Below are positions 50,201 through 58,930 of a stretch of 64,000 nucleotides of DNA, piece after piece. A program made the position numbers and the translations under genes. Origin of the DNA: Flavobacteriaceae bacterium PS02338 (GTDB lineage: Bacteria; Bacteroidota; Bacteroidia; Sphingobacteriales; Sphingobacteriaceae); NCBI GenBank assembly GCA_029959615.1, contig JASCOD010000007.1, forward strand, positions 1-64,000. Direction: 5' to 3'. The notes beneath the pieces are model-generated. The model searched no databases, was not told the origin of the DNA, and saw only the letters and a program-made list of their open reading frames with translations. Each line of letters starts with the position of its first letter. Positions within the stretch are counted from its first letter, which is position 1.

Positions 50201-52765
50201 GACCATGAGGTAGGTCTGGGCAAGACACTGACCATGATCGTGGCCGCCCAGGAGATGAAACGGCTCGGCATCGTACATAAGCCCATTATCCTGGCAATGA
50301 AGGCCAATGTCAGCCAGATTGCGGACACCTACCGCAGGGCCTATCCAAATTCCAAGATATTGGCACTGGGCGAGAATGATTTTACGCCAGCCAAACGGCA
50401 AAAGCTTTTCCACCAGATCAAGAACAACAACTGGGACTGTATTATCCTGACCCATGACCAATTTTTTAGGATACCGCAATCGCCAGAAATACAGCGGCAT
50501 ATTTTCCAATCAGAACTGGAAAATATAGAAAAAGATCTGGACACCTTGGAAGACCTGGGGGGAGAGATCAGCAGGAAAATGCTCAAGGGGCTGGAAATCC
50601 GCAGGAACAACCTGTTGAACAAGTTGAATGGGGTGCTCTATCAGATCGAAAGTAAAAAGGACGACCAGATCAATTTCCAGAGCATGAACATTGACCATCT
50701 GTTCATCGATGAGGCCCATAAGTTCAAGAATTTATTGTTTACGACCAGGCACAACCGCGTGGCCGGCCTTGGCAATCCCGAGGGCAGCCAACGTGCACTG
50801 AACATGCTGTTTGCCATCCGGACCCTACAAAATACCTTTAACAGTGACCTTTGTGCGACATTTCTTTCCGGGACGCCAATCTCCAATAGCCTGACGGAGA
50901 TGTACCTTATCTTTAAATACCTGCGGCCAAAGGAGATGGAAAGGCAAAGGATCGAGAACTTCGATGCCTGGGCCGCCGTCTATGCCCGCAAGACCACCGA
51001 CTTTGAGTTTTCGGTAACCAACCAGATCGTGGCCAAGGAACGGTTCAGGCATTTCATCAAGGTGCCGGAACTGGCTTTGTTCTATAATGAGATTACCGAT
51101 TACAAGACCGCCAAACATATCAGTCTGGATAAGCCCGAACTTGACGAGACGCTGGTCAATATCAAACCTACGCCCGATCAGGAGGATTTTATTGCTGCCC
51201 TGATGAAGTTTGCAGAAACAGGGGATGCCACATATATAGGGCGTCCACCATTGAGCGGAGAGGAAGACAATGCACGGATGCTGATCGCGACCAACTACGC
51301 CAAAAAGATGTCGGCTGACATGCGCCTGATCGATCCGGATTATGGTGACCATCCCGATAATAAGGTCAACACGTGCGCAAGGAAGGTACAGGAGATCTAC
51401 CATCAAAGTACCCCCCACCGTGGCACGCAGATTATCTTTTCCGACATAGGAACACCCAAACCGGATGCCTTCAATATCTATGATGCCCTATGTGATAAAC
51501 TGGTAAACGACTTTGGCGTTAAGCGGGACGAAATTACGTTCATCCACGATTGGACGGACAAAAGGAAGCCGGAACTGTTCAAAAAGATGAACAATGGCGA
51601 GATCAGGATCCTTATAGGCAGTACGGAAAAGGCAGGTACTGGACTGAATGTTCAGAAACGTGTGATCGCCATGCACCACATGGATATACCGTGGAAGCCT
51701 TCCGAACTGGAACAGCGCTGTGGCCGTGGTGCCAGACAGGGCAATTGGCTGGCAAAGGAACATTATGGCAATAAGGTGCAGAACTTTATCTATGCCGTTG
51801 AACAGTCTCTGGACAACTACAAGTTCAACCTGCTCAAGAACAAACAGACCTTCATTTCGCAGATGAAAAATTGCGAGCTGAATATCCGTACCCTTGACGA
51901 GGGGGCCATAGATGAGAAAAGCGGAATGAACTTTTCGGAATACATCGCCATCCTTTCCGGGGACACCTCCCTATTGGAAAAGACCAAGGTCGAAAAGAAG
52001 GTAGCTGTATTGGAAAGCTGGAAATCTTCGCACTTTAAGGAGGTTGCAACCAACCGCCACAAAGTGGAAACGAGGGAAAGGGAACTGGAAAAGATCAATG
52101 CGACGCTGGAGAAACTTATCGTTGATGCCGCTTCCTACAACGGAGTGCTACAACATGATAAGGATGGGGCCAAGCTCAATCCCCTAAAGCTCTTTGGCCT
52201 GGCTTCCACAGATCCGGAGACAATGGGCAAACATATTGTTGAACTTTATAGGAAATGGGAACCAAAAAGGGATGAACCTGGTTCCAAACAGATCGGAAGC
52301 CTTTACGGGTTTGACCTGTACATCAGGCGCGAGCGGGAGACCTATGAAAGGGACGGTATCTTCCAGTCCAGAAGTTTCAATACCCTATATGCGGAAAGCT
52401 CACAAACCGGCATCAAGTATATGCAGAACAGCGGTGTGCCAAATGTGGACAATCCCAAATTGGCCGTCAGGTATTTCCTTAACGCCATCGACCGTGTAGG
52501 CTATCTAAAGGACAAGTACCAGGCAGACCGGGGCAATGTTGTTAATGAAATCTCGGTGTACCGGGCAATGACACAAAAGCCCTTTGAAAAGGAACAGGAA
52601 CTGCTCGAAATGAAACAGGAACTGTTACGTCTGGAAAAGGAAATTTCCCAAAAGATACAGGCAAACCAAATGCAGTCTGGCAAGGCTACCATCGAAGTAC
52701 CGGAGGAGGTTATCGAGGGCGAAGACATCGCAATCGAATATCATGGTGCCGGTATTTCCCGATAA
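47276..52765 (+). CDS. giant methylase-helicase fusion (N6-MTase-like + SNF2)
   Basis: A 1829-residue protein of the type carried by most large Bacteroidota ICEs. Residues ~30-330 form an N6-methylase-like domain: SAM motif EPSAGAGIF near 130, and SNIPFGNF near 200 in place of the catalytic NPPY, so methylation is uncertain. The SNF2/DEAD core lies at ~970-1550: Walker A EVGLGKT near 979, IDEAHKFKN near 1143, TFLSGTPISNS near 1205, and the motif VI QRCGRGARQG near 1482. The ~400-residue C-terminus is coiled-coil. Proposed roles are replication or protection of the transferred strand; substrate is unknown. Confidence 0.85.
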   Translation: MAFNPSEKLAGNIEAIRIALSWDKKCELSGAELISLRAYAGFGGLKAVYYPFGEREEWVRRNASDNDLRLYPQVMKLHELLKQYLSDTEYTSAVDAMRHSSLTAFFTPAFVPRAIYQALEAEGIRPQRMYEPSAGAGIFIDEGIKGLPSLVQVNAVEKDVLTGRILEAIASGLSIPVSVQIRGLEETPASEKGQSDICTSNIPFGNFSVFDPAYPNNGITSKIHNYFFAKGLDKLANGGIMAFMTTDAFLNNPSNDLARKHLFTSADLISVAVLPDNLMKDIANTEAPSHLLIVQKNDDKETFSEDEERLLTIIELENKYGRYAMNAYLAGKPETLMGDEVGAGTNQYGHASQTLWQNGPLEDLLKPLQQEIAIGIRDNFDRDKWEALQQGWQKTQVDKAAPVQTDVARQFTFLPVPKNREGVTVSVQLGLFDQATAQDGNRAHAYLSDIDMAMVENYTARAISTIRTTEHPEHESLVLVTARAKNNKRYLYKLYSNVAEIIVPDKWFSGGALTYELKALNAKLKYYGHDYLYEGDQSLKSAFTLQSDRVRPFTDIRPFYVRDTLVIHLGKTGLIDTPNGESASFRPFEDQKHMAFYELYVKLRDQYLTLSALEAETLEEQPAIREQLNLAYDDIYKRFGELNKAGNRSRILADGAFGFLLLSSIERKENEQWIKVDIFYEPVFPRQNTLRTDDPVEALARSLNDKGRVDLSFIMEATGLSESEVVHGLNQHILLDPATRSWETTDAYLSGNVVEKLGLAQVAATENSEDIQLARSLAAISRVQPELIPFELLDFNLGERWIPLGHYERFATELFGTRAQVEYFSSIDTFKVNYRYANAAMLAEFTITPKQGNKMYPNSLLEHALENTAPYFSYKVGEGEDAIRVPDNDAIQMAHQKIESIRSRFLEWLKELDDHEKQSLEKLYNDTFNCFVLREYDGSHLRFPGLDMKVLGIEDLYSSQKNAVWRIIQNRGALVDHEVGLGKTLTMIVAAQEMKRLGIVHKPIILAMKANVSQIADTYRRAYPNSKILALGENDFTPAKRQKLFHQIKNNNWDCIILTHDQFFRIPQSPEIQRHIFQSELENIEKDLDTLEDLGGEISRKMLKGLEIRRNNLLNKLNGVLYQIESKKDDQINFQSMNIDHLFIDEAHKFKNLLFTTRHNRVAGLGNPEGSQRALNMLFAIRTLQNTFNSDLCATFLSGTPISNSLTEMYLIFKYLRPKEMERQRIENFDAWAAVYARKTTDFEFSVTNQIVAKERFRHFIKVPELALFYNEITDYKTAKHISLDKPELDETLVNIKPTPDQEDFIAALMKFAETGDATYIGRPPLSGEEDNARMLIATNYAKKMSADMRLIDPDYGDHPDNKVNTCARKVQEIYHQSTPHRGTQIIFSDIGTPKPDAFNIYDALCDKLVNDFGVKRDEITFIHDWTDKRKPELFKKMNNGEIRILIGSTEKAGTGLNVQKRVIAMHHMDIPWKPSELEQRCGRGARQGNWLAKEHYGNKVQNFIYAVEQSLDNYKFNLLKNKQTFISQMKNCELNIRTLDEGAIDEKSGMNFSEYIAILSGDTSLLEKTKVEKKVAVLESWKSSHFKEVATNRHKVETRERELEKINATLEKLIVDAASYNGVLQHDKDGAKLNPLKLFGLASTDPETMGKHIVELYRKWEPKRDEPGSKQIGSLYGFDLYIRRERETYERDGIFQSRSFNTLYAESSQTGIKYMQNSGVPNVDNPKLAVRYFLNAIDRVGYLKDKYQADRGNVVNEISVYRAMTQKPFEKEQELLEMKQELLRLEKEISQKIQANQMQSGKATIEVPEEVIEGEDIAIEYHGAGISR

Positions 52766-52838
52766 TGGTTGCCAATCCCTCCCTGGACATCATTTTCCAA
52801 AAGAAATCCACTATTAATCCACCTTAACAATTGTTTTT

Positions 52839-54878
52839 ATGGAAGAGACCAAAGAACAGCAGAGCCTGCACAAGTTCATGCAGTTTGGCATCTATCTGTC
52901 CGTGCTGATCGAAATTTTCCTGTTTTTTTATGCGGAAAAAATATTGGCCGGCGGTTCCGCCGATAAATTCGGACTACATTTTTTTGCCGTAAGGCTGGTC
53001 AGGATACCATTCTACCACCAACTGCTCTACAGTAAGCTGTTTACCTTGATATTGATCTCTCTGGTATCGGTAGGGACGCTAAGCCGAAAAAAAAAGGACC
53101 TTGATCCCAAATCGCAGATCGTCTATCCAATTGCGGCCGGACTGGTTATTTTCTTTTCGGGCATATGGTTCCAGGGCAGGGAACAGCAGGAGGTATGGAT
53201 GGGGGCTGGATGGTATGATATAGCCTATATCTTCACGGCCATTGCCGGAACGATCCTGATCCATGTCGCTATGGACAATGTTTCCAAAATGATCAGTTCC
53301 AAATTGGGCAAGGACAAGTGGAACATTGAGGAAGAGGCATTCATGCAGCCCGTTGAACCTATCGAAACCCCATACTCGGTAAACATTCCGATGCTGTTCT
53401 ACTACAGAAAAAAGGTCCGCAAGGGCTACATTACGCTGGCGAACCTTTTCAGGGGACTGCTCCTGATCTCGGTACCTGGAGGGGGCAAGACTTTTTCCGT
53501 GATTATCCCGATCATCAAGCAGTTCATTGCCAAATCCTTTACCTTATGTGTCTATGACATCAAGTACCCCGATCTGGCAAAGGTCGCCTATCACCACTAT
53601 CTGCTGGCCAAACAGAATGGCCGATGTTTGGACTATAAGTTCCATGTACTGAACTTAGGCGACCCTGAAAAAAGTGTAAGGATAAACCCTTGGAAAAGGG
53701 AATACCTACAGACATTGGCCGATGCGTCCGAAACTGCGGAAGCTTTGGTCGAGGCGCTGAAAAAAGGGGACAGGTCAAGTGGCAGCGACCAGTTCTTTAC
53801 ACAGTCCGCCATTAATTTTTTGGGGGCCTGTATCTATTTCTTTAGCAGATATGAGAACGGACGCTATTCCAGCCTGCCACATGTACTTTCCTTTCTCAAT
53901 CTTTCCTATGAGGAGATCTTCAATACACTTTTCTCCGAACCGGAACTGGTATCCCTGCTTTCCCCCTTTAGGAGTGCCTTCCAGGCCAAGGCGTTTGAGC
54001 AGTTGGAGGGACAGGTGGGCACGCTTAAGATCTTTATCAGCCGTCTGGCCACCAAGGAGACCTATTGGGTCTTTTCGGGCAATGACCTCGAACTGAAGAT
54101 CAGCGACCGCAAGAACCCATCTATCCTGGTACTGGCCAATGACCCCTTGACGCAGAGCATCAACTCGGCCTGCTATTCTGTGGTACTCAACAGGGTGACC
54201 AAACTGGTGAACACCAAGGGCAACCTGCCCGTGGGACTGGTCATCGATGAGGCACCCAGTCTTTACATCTATCGTATCGAGCAGGTGCTCAGCCAGGCAA
54301 GGAGCAATTTTGTAGCCTCGGTACTTGGCATCCAGTCCCTACAGCAGTTCCAGCAACAGTATGGCAAGGAAACTGCCGCAACCATTACCTCTGTGGTCGG
54401 TAACGTACTCTCTGGTTCGGTGCAGAACAAGGATACCCTTGACTGGCTCGAAAGGCTGTTCGGAAAGGTCAAGCAGCAGAGCGAAAGCCTGAGCATAGAT
54501 AGGAACAAGACCTCCATATCATTGAGCGAAAGGCTGGAACCGCTAATACCTGCGGGAAAGATCGCCTCATTGAAGGCGGGTGAAATGGTAGGGCTTCTGG
54601 CCTCGGATGCGGTAGAGAAATTTACAGGCCAGTATAGGCCCTCTACGGTAAACTGCCGGGTAAACCTTGACGTTCCGGCCATCAAAAAAGAGGAGGAGGG
54701 CTATGGAGAGCTGCCAGCCTATTATGACTTCGGGGGCAAAAAGGAGGAAATCCTCCGCAAGAACTTCAACAAGATTACCCAAGAGGTCCATGAGATGGTA
54801 AAACAGTTCAGGACAGTCCATCCATCACCCCCCTTGCCACAGCCCAAGGGCATGATGAAGAAATCCGTTAACAAATAA
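52839..54878 (+). CDS. type IV coupling protein (VirD4/TraD; MobC of CTnDOT)
   Basis: A 679-residue coupling protein. The N-terminal ~150 residues hold several membrane helices (YLSVLIEIFLFFYAEKIL; IYPIAAGLVIFFSGIW-type region), then Walker A SVPGGGKTFSV near residue 210, a VirD4-type DxKxP element (YDIKYPDL near 240), Walker B LVIDEAPSLYI near 467 and a conserved Q-rich segment QSLQQFQQQYG. It links the relaxosome to the T4SS. Confidence 0.92.
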   Translation: MEETKEQQSLHKFMQFGIYLSVLIEIFLFFYAEKILAGGSADKFGLHFFAVRLVRIPFYHQLLYSKLFTLILISLVSVGTLSRKKKDLDPKSQIVYPIAAGLVIFFSGIWFQGREQQEVWMGAGWYDIAYIFTAIAGTILIHVAMDNVSKMISSKLGKDKWNIEEEAFMQPVEPIETPYSVNIPMLFYYRKKVRKGYITLANLFRGLLLISVPGGGKTFSVIIPIIKQFIAKSFTLCVYDIKYPDLAKVAYHHYLLAKQNGRCLDYKFHVLNLGDPEKSVRINPWKREYLQTLADASETAEALVEALKKGDRSSGSDQFFTQSAINFLGACIYFFSRYENGRYSSLPHVLSFLNLSYEEIFNTLFSEPELVSLLSPFRSAFQAKAFEQLEGQVGTLKIFISRLATKETYWVFSGNDLELKISDRKNPSILVLANDPLTQSINSACYSVVLNRVTKLVNTKGNLPVGLVIDEAPSLYIYRIEQVLSQARSNFVASVLGIQSLQQFQQQYGKETAATITSVVGNVLSGSVQNKDTLDWLERLFGKVKQQSESLSIDRNKTSISLSERLEPLIPAGKIASLKAGEMVGLLASDAVEKFTGQYRPSTVNCRVNLDVPAIKKEEEGYGELPAYYDFGGKKEEILRKNFNKITQEVHEMVKQFRTVHPSPPLPQPKGMMKKSVNK

Positions 54879-54905
54879 TCTTTTTACCCCTAAAGCTTAA
54901 ATCCC

Positions 54906-55334
54906 ATGACAAACGAAATTCAGGGCACCTATGCACAGGTGCACCCACAACTGGACGATCCTGCCGGAAGGCAGGGCCAGATCGGAATGATCACCTATGT
55001 CGATCAGGCAAGGGACGACATCTACATCAGTTTTGAAAAGGGGCAACAGGCCCTCTATAGCAGTGATGCCGTACTGGTGATGAAGAAATCCAATGAGATT
55101 TTCGGCGAAACGGTCTCCAGGGTCTCCGAACTGTCCACTCCCGATTTTAAGACACTTTTGGAGATCAGCATGAAAATGCAGTCGCCAAATCTACAGGACC
55201 ATAGAACGGCACTTGAAATGGCATTGAAGAACGAGACTGTCAGAAGTTTCAGCCAGGTCAGCCTTCAGGAAAGGCTTGGTATCAACAATGACCAACAAAT
55301 TGAACAGGAACAGGTACATGCCCGTGGGCGCTAA
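54906..55334 (+). CDS. hypothetical ICE protein, triplicated family member 1
   Basis: A 142-residue protein, first of three tandem paralogues (~11-bp spacing). Residues ~1-60 form a small beta-barrel-like domain: P-x-L/H-x-DP-x-x-x-R/M-Q-G-Q-I/V-G, then D-x-I/V-Y-V/I-x-F and L-Y-S-x-x-A-L/V. The second half is helical (TPDFKTLLEISMKMQSP). The pattern resembles KOW/SH3-like modules. Cytoplasmic. Function unknown. Confidence 0.7.
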   Translation: MTNEIQGTYAQVHPQLDDPAGRQGQIGMITYVDQARDDIYISFEKGQQALYSSDAVLVMKKSNEIFGETVSRVSELSTPDFKTLLEISMKMQSPNLQDHRTALEMALKNETVRSFSQVSLQERLGINNDQQIEQEQVHARGR

Positions 55335-55345
55335 CCGTAGAAGCT

Positions 55346-55774
55346 ATGGAAGAACTAAAATATCATCTGGTGATGGTACATCCCCATCTGACAAGTGACC
55401 CGATCTCACGTCAGGGTGAGATAGGCGTGATTATGAGTGCTGACCTTGTAAAGGATGAAGTCTATGTTGGCTTTGGGAACAACGCCCAAGGGCTGTATTC
55501 CACCAATGCACTGTTGATGTTAAGGGATCCCAATGTGATCTGTGAAGAAGTCATGGCACATATCGGAGACTTGGCTATCGAAGACTTCAAGCTGTTGATG
55601 GAAATCGTCATCCTTCAGGAGAAGAATTCGGTCAACTATCTACGTGATGCCATGGAAATTGCGATCACCAATGAAAGGACAATTGCCTATAGTACGCTGT
55701 CCATGCAGGAGAAACTTGGTGTCGATTTGGGCGAAGCCCGGGAGCAAAGTACAAAAGCATACCTAAACCGATAA
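55346..55774 (+). CDS. hypothetical ICE protein, triplicated family member 2
   Basis: A 142-residue paralogue of the flanking products: HPHLTSDPISRQGEIGVI, DEVYVGFGNNAQGLYSTNAL, then IEDFKLLMEIVILQ and a final STLSMQEKLGVDLG that parallels SQVSLQERLGINND in member 1. Selection has kept the domain intact in all three, so a heteromeric assembly or divergent partner binding is plausible. Confidence 0.7.
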   Translation: MEELKYHLVMVHPHLTSDPISRQGEIGVIMSADLVKDEVYVGFGNNAQGLYSTNALLMLRDPNVICEEVMAHIGDLAIEDFKLLMEIVILQEKNSVNYLRDAMEIAITNERTIAYSTLSMQEKLGVDLGEAREQSTKAYLNR

Positions 55775-55785
55775 TTTTTAATGCC

Positions 55786-56208
55786 ATGCAAGAACTAATC
55801 AACAAATCCGTCATGGTCAATCCGTTATTGACCGATGACCCCATGCGCATGCAGGGCCAGGTAGGCCTAATTGATAAGGTTGACCTGCAGAAGGATGAAG
55901 TATACGTCAGGTTTCCCTATAACGTCATCGGTGTCTACAGTACAAATGCCCTGCTTTCCCTAAAGCCCAAGGAGATGGTGCTGGCGACCATACAGGCCAA
56001 ATTGGTAGAACTTGAACCAAAGGACGTACGTATCCTGCTAGATGTCTACAGGTTGCAGAATATTGGACAGCTCGGAGCTATTGAAGAGGCCCTGCATTGG
56101 GCAATTGCCTATGAAAATGTTGGGAGCAATTCGCTGGTGAGCCTGGAAGACTATCTTTCGCAGGGACTTTCCGACACTGTCGAGCTACAGACCTCTAGGG
56201 GACGATGA
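55786..56208 (+). CDS. hypothetical ICE protein, triplicated family member 3
   Basis: A 140-residue paralogue: NPLLTDDPMRMQGQVGLID, DEVYVRFPYNVIGVYSTNAL, PKDVRILLDVYRLQN, then SLVSLEDYLSQGL. It overlaps the M23 peptidase start by 4 bp, so the triplet is part of one operon with the coupling protein and peptidase genes. Confidence 0.7.
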   Translation: MQELINKSVMVNPLLTDDPMRMQGQVGLIDKVDLQKDEVYVRFPYNVIGVYSTNALLSLKPKEMVLATIQAKLVELEPKDVRILLDVYRLQNIGQLGAIEEALHWAIAYENVGSNSLVSLEDYLSQGLSDTVELQTSRGR

Positions 56209-56717
56209 TGGGCAGATTGTTGATGTGGTGGATGCTCGGCCAATTTATGCTATCGACCACATCTCCCGTAAATGCCCAGGATACGGTGAGCTACCGATGG
56301 GGGCTGCCCTTATTAAATATAAAGGTAACCTCAGGTTTTGGCGACCGCATACATCCGGTAACCGGACAAAGGGATTTTCATAGCGGGGTAGACCTTGCCG
56401 CAAATTGCGATCCCGTACTGTCCGTTCTGGATGGATCGGTTTCCCAAACAGGCTTTAATCCCATTCTCGGCAGGTATATACGGATTGACCATGGAGATTT
56501 TCAAAGTGTATACGGCCATCTTTCATTCGTCCTTGTAGCTAAGGGCGAAAGTGTCGGTGTCGGACAACCTATTGCAATTACCGGAGCTACCGGAAGGGTT
56601 ACGGGAGAACACCTGCATTTCAGTATCAGGTTCGGCAGCAGGTATATCAATCCGCTTCGCTTCCTATGTCGGGTTGCGGGGCCCGAACCTGGTCAAATCT
56701 TCCCAATCACTAAATAA
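56205..56717 (+). CDS. M23 (LytM) family peptidoglycan endopeptidase
   Basis: A 170-residue exported protein: signal sequence to NAQD, then the M23 zinc site HSGVD (H and D) and GEHLHFSI (HxH), with GHLSFV carrying the other catalytic His. It would cut peptide cross-links so that the T4SS can span the wall, the role of VirB1-like enzymes in other systems. The core is short and complete. Confidence 0.88.
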   Translation: MMGRLLMWWMLGQFMLSTTSPVNAQDTVSYRWGLPLLNIKVTSGFGDRIHPVTGQRDFHSGVDLAANCDPVLSVLDGSVSQTGFNPILGRYIRIDHGDFQSVYGHLSFVLVAKGESVGVGQPIAITGATGRVTGEHLHFSIRFGSRYINPLRFLCRVAGPEPGQIFPITK

Positions 56718-56724
56718 TAAACTT

Positions 56725-56886
56725 ATGGAACCAAATTCAAGATCACTGGAAGACAAGCTGAATATGCTTGCCGCTGGACAGGTTATTGGACTTACCCCAG
56801 CAGAAGCCGCAGTCTATGGCGTGGACTACGCCGATGAACTGCCCGAAGATGAAGACCTAGGGGAGGAGGAAGCATATGGCGATTGA
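56725..56886 (+). CDS. small acidic hypothetical protein (53 aa)
   Basis: A 53-codon frame from the ATG at 56725: helical N-terminus (SRSLEDKLNMLAAGQVIGLT) and acidic tail (DELPEDEDLGEEEAYGD). It overlaps the ArdC-like gene start by 11 bp and lies 7 bp after the peptidase. Small acidic partners beside ArdC genes could be DNA mimics or regulators; this is speculative. Confidence 0.5.
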   Translation: MEPNSRSLEDKLNMLAAGQVIGLTPAEAAVYGVDYADELPEDEDLGEEEAYGD

Positions 56887-58102
56887 TAAGACAAAGGCCC
56901 TGCACGTACAGGTTGCCGAGCAGCTCATCCAGCAGCTCAGGGCTGGTACCTCACCGCTACAGAAGCCTTGGAATACCGATGGCTTGCCCTTGTTTGAACT
57001 TCCGTATAATGCCGCAACCGGGAACCGTTACAAGGGCATCAACATCTTTTCCCTTATGCTGAGGAATTATGAGGATCCCAGATGGATGACCTTCAAACAG
57101 GCTGTGGCCAATGAATGGAAAGTTAAAAAAGGCGAGAAGGCCTCACTGATCCAGTTTGTAAAAACGAGTGACCAGATTACCAAGAGGGACGAAAACGGAA
57201 AGCCGGTATTAAACGAGGAAGGCAAACCGACCAAGATCTTTGTCAAGCTCGACAGGCCCATCATTACGACCGCCTGGGTTTTTAACGCCGCCCAGATTGA
57301 TGGCATTCCAGAAATCCAAAGGAAACAAATAGGTGAACTGGATTGGAATCCGATAGATCGGGCCGAAAAGCTTATTGCCGCATCGGGTGCCGAAATCCTG
57401 AACAAGGCGGGTGATGAAGCCTACTACGATATTCTGGCGGACAATATTACACTGCCATTAAAACAACAGTTTGATGTGCCCGAAAAATATTATGCCACCG
57501 CCCTGCATGAACTTGGCCACTGGACGGGACATAAGGATAGGCTGGACCGCAGTATCATGAACGCTTTTGGTACCGAGGGCTATGCAAGGGAGGAACTGCG
57601 TGCAGAAATCGCCTCTTTGCTGATCGGACAGGAACTGAGGATTGGACATGATCCGGCGCAACATGCGGCCTATGTGGGGAGCTGGATCAAGCTATTGGAA
57701 GATATGCCCTTTGAGATCCATGCGGCTGCGGCCGATGCGGAAAAAATATTCAACTATCTCACGGGACTTGAACAGAAAAGGGAACTGGGTACCGAAATAG
57801 AGCTCCCCTCTGAAATCCAAAAAATGAAAGAAAAAACTGTTTCAGTTCATTTAACTATGGGTGAACAGATCGAATACAACAATACGGTCTTCAGGGTCCA
57901 AGGGTACCTGAAACAGGGACGGTTCCGTATGGAAGATCTGGGGACTGGCAATAGTTTTATCCTTTCCAGGAGCGACAACCTATATGGTTCGTTGTTACAG
58001 GCCAAGCAAAACCCGCATAGGGAGATTGGTGCGGCACAGGGTTCGGTTGCCCTAGGCCACCAACAAACAGAAAATACGGCTTCTAATATCGCCAGACGCT
58101 GA
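56876..58102 (+). CDS. ArdC-like antirestriction protein (ssDNA-binding, zincin)
   Basis: A 408-residue protein. Residues 1-~150 are the ArdC N-terminal ssDNA-binding domain (KPWNTDGLPLFELPYNAATGN-type segment, GINIFSLML, WMTFKQA, VKKGEKAS). The C-terminal zincin has the HExxH site ALHELGHWTGH near residue 215 with a downstream Glu in EELRAEIASLL. ArdC shields incoming single-stranded DNA from host restriction. The last ~90 residues are an extra tail not typical of ArdC. Confidence 0.88.
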   Translation: MAIDKTKALHVQVAEQLIQQLRAGTSPLQKPWNTDGLPLFELPYNAATGNRYKGINIFSLMLRNYEDPRWMTFKQAVANEWKVKKGEKASLIQFVKTSDQITKRDENGKPVLNEEGKPTKIFVKLDRPIITTAWVFNAAQIDGIPEIQRKQIGELDWNPIDRAEKLIAASGAEILNKAGDEAYYDILADNITLPLKQQFDVPEKYYATALHELGHWTGHKDRLDRSIMNAFGTEGYAREELRAEIASLLIGQELRIGHDPAQHAAYVGSWIKLLEDMPFEIHAAAADAEKIFNYLTGLEQKRELGTEIELPSEIQKMKEKTVSVHLTMGEQIEYNNTVFRVQGYLKQGRFRMEDLGTGNSFILSRSDNLYGSLLQAKQNPHREIGAAQGSVALGHQQTENTASNIARR

Positions 58103-58129
58103 TCATTAAGGATTACTAATAATTTAATT

Positions 58130-58930
58130 ATGGAAACACCAATCAAGGAAAAAGAGCTCCCGATTGCGGAGCTGGAAAAACTGGGCCTCTATAAAGATGG
58201 GGCATTGACATTGAAGGATGGCGATATCGCCGCACTGTTGGCAGGTCGTAGGACCGACCTGCACAGTCTCCACAATCTGGAAATGGACGGGTTTAAGATC
58301 AGCCAGCTTGATGCAAAGCTGTCCCTCTCGCGTGGAGAGGATGGCAAGGTTGCCCTGAAACTGCATCCCATCTACAAAGAGGTACAGCCCCACCCGCTAT
58401 TGAACGAGAAAGAGACCCAGCAGTTATTGGCGGGAAAACAGGAGTCCATCAGCAAGACCGTAGATGATAAGGGCATGGAACGAAGGTTGGTCATCGAGTA
58501 CGATGAGCAGACCAAGGAGTTTATTACCTATTTTCCCTATCAGGTCGAAGTTCCCCTGAAGGTGAACGGAGAAACGCTGGACGAAAAACAGAAAAAGGCA
58601 TTCCAGCATGGAGAGGTGATCGAACTTGCCGATGGAACACGTCTGAGGCACAGTGCCGCCGATAGCAAGGGCGTAAAGTCGGACACCAAAAGACTGATCT
58701 TCTCGGTATTGCTGGATGGTGGACTTTCCTATCTGGTCATGCGTGGCCTGCGCAATCTTGCGGCTAATGTAGATCTCCAAAAAGAGGGTTATACCCAAGG
58801 GTACAATCAGGCGCTTGCTGATATGGTATTGGGAAAACCAAAGAGAGATCTGGACATGACGGTCAAGGACCAAGTTGATTTTGACAAATACTCCCAAGAA
58901 AATCGCGCTGGGCATAATGTCTCGCGCTGA
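58130..58930 (+). CDS. DUF4099/DUF3945-type ICE protein
   Basis: A 266-residue protein. N-terminus: ELPIAELEKLGLYKDGALTLKDGDIAALLAGRRTDL, typical of DUF4099; the middle has KLHPIYKEVQPHPLLNEKETQQLLAGKQ and the later GEVIELADGTRLRHS, typical of DUF3945. These domains recur in Bacteroidota ICEs, often next to topoisomerase or primase genes. Role unknown. The stop overlaps the next ATG by one base. Confidence 0.65.
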   Translation: METPIKEKELPIAELEKLGLYKDGALTLKDGDIAALLAGRRTDLHSLHNLEMDGFKISQLDAKLSLSRGEDGKVALKLHPIYKEVQPHPLLNEKETQQLLAGKQESISKTVDDKGMERRLVIEYDEQTKEFITYFPYQVEVPLKVNGETLDEKQKKAFQHGEVIELADGTRLRHSAADSKGVKSDTKRLIFSVLLDGGLSYLVMRGLRNLAANVDLQKEGYTQGYNQALADMVLGKPKRDLDMTVKDQVDFDKYSQENRAGHNVSR

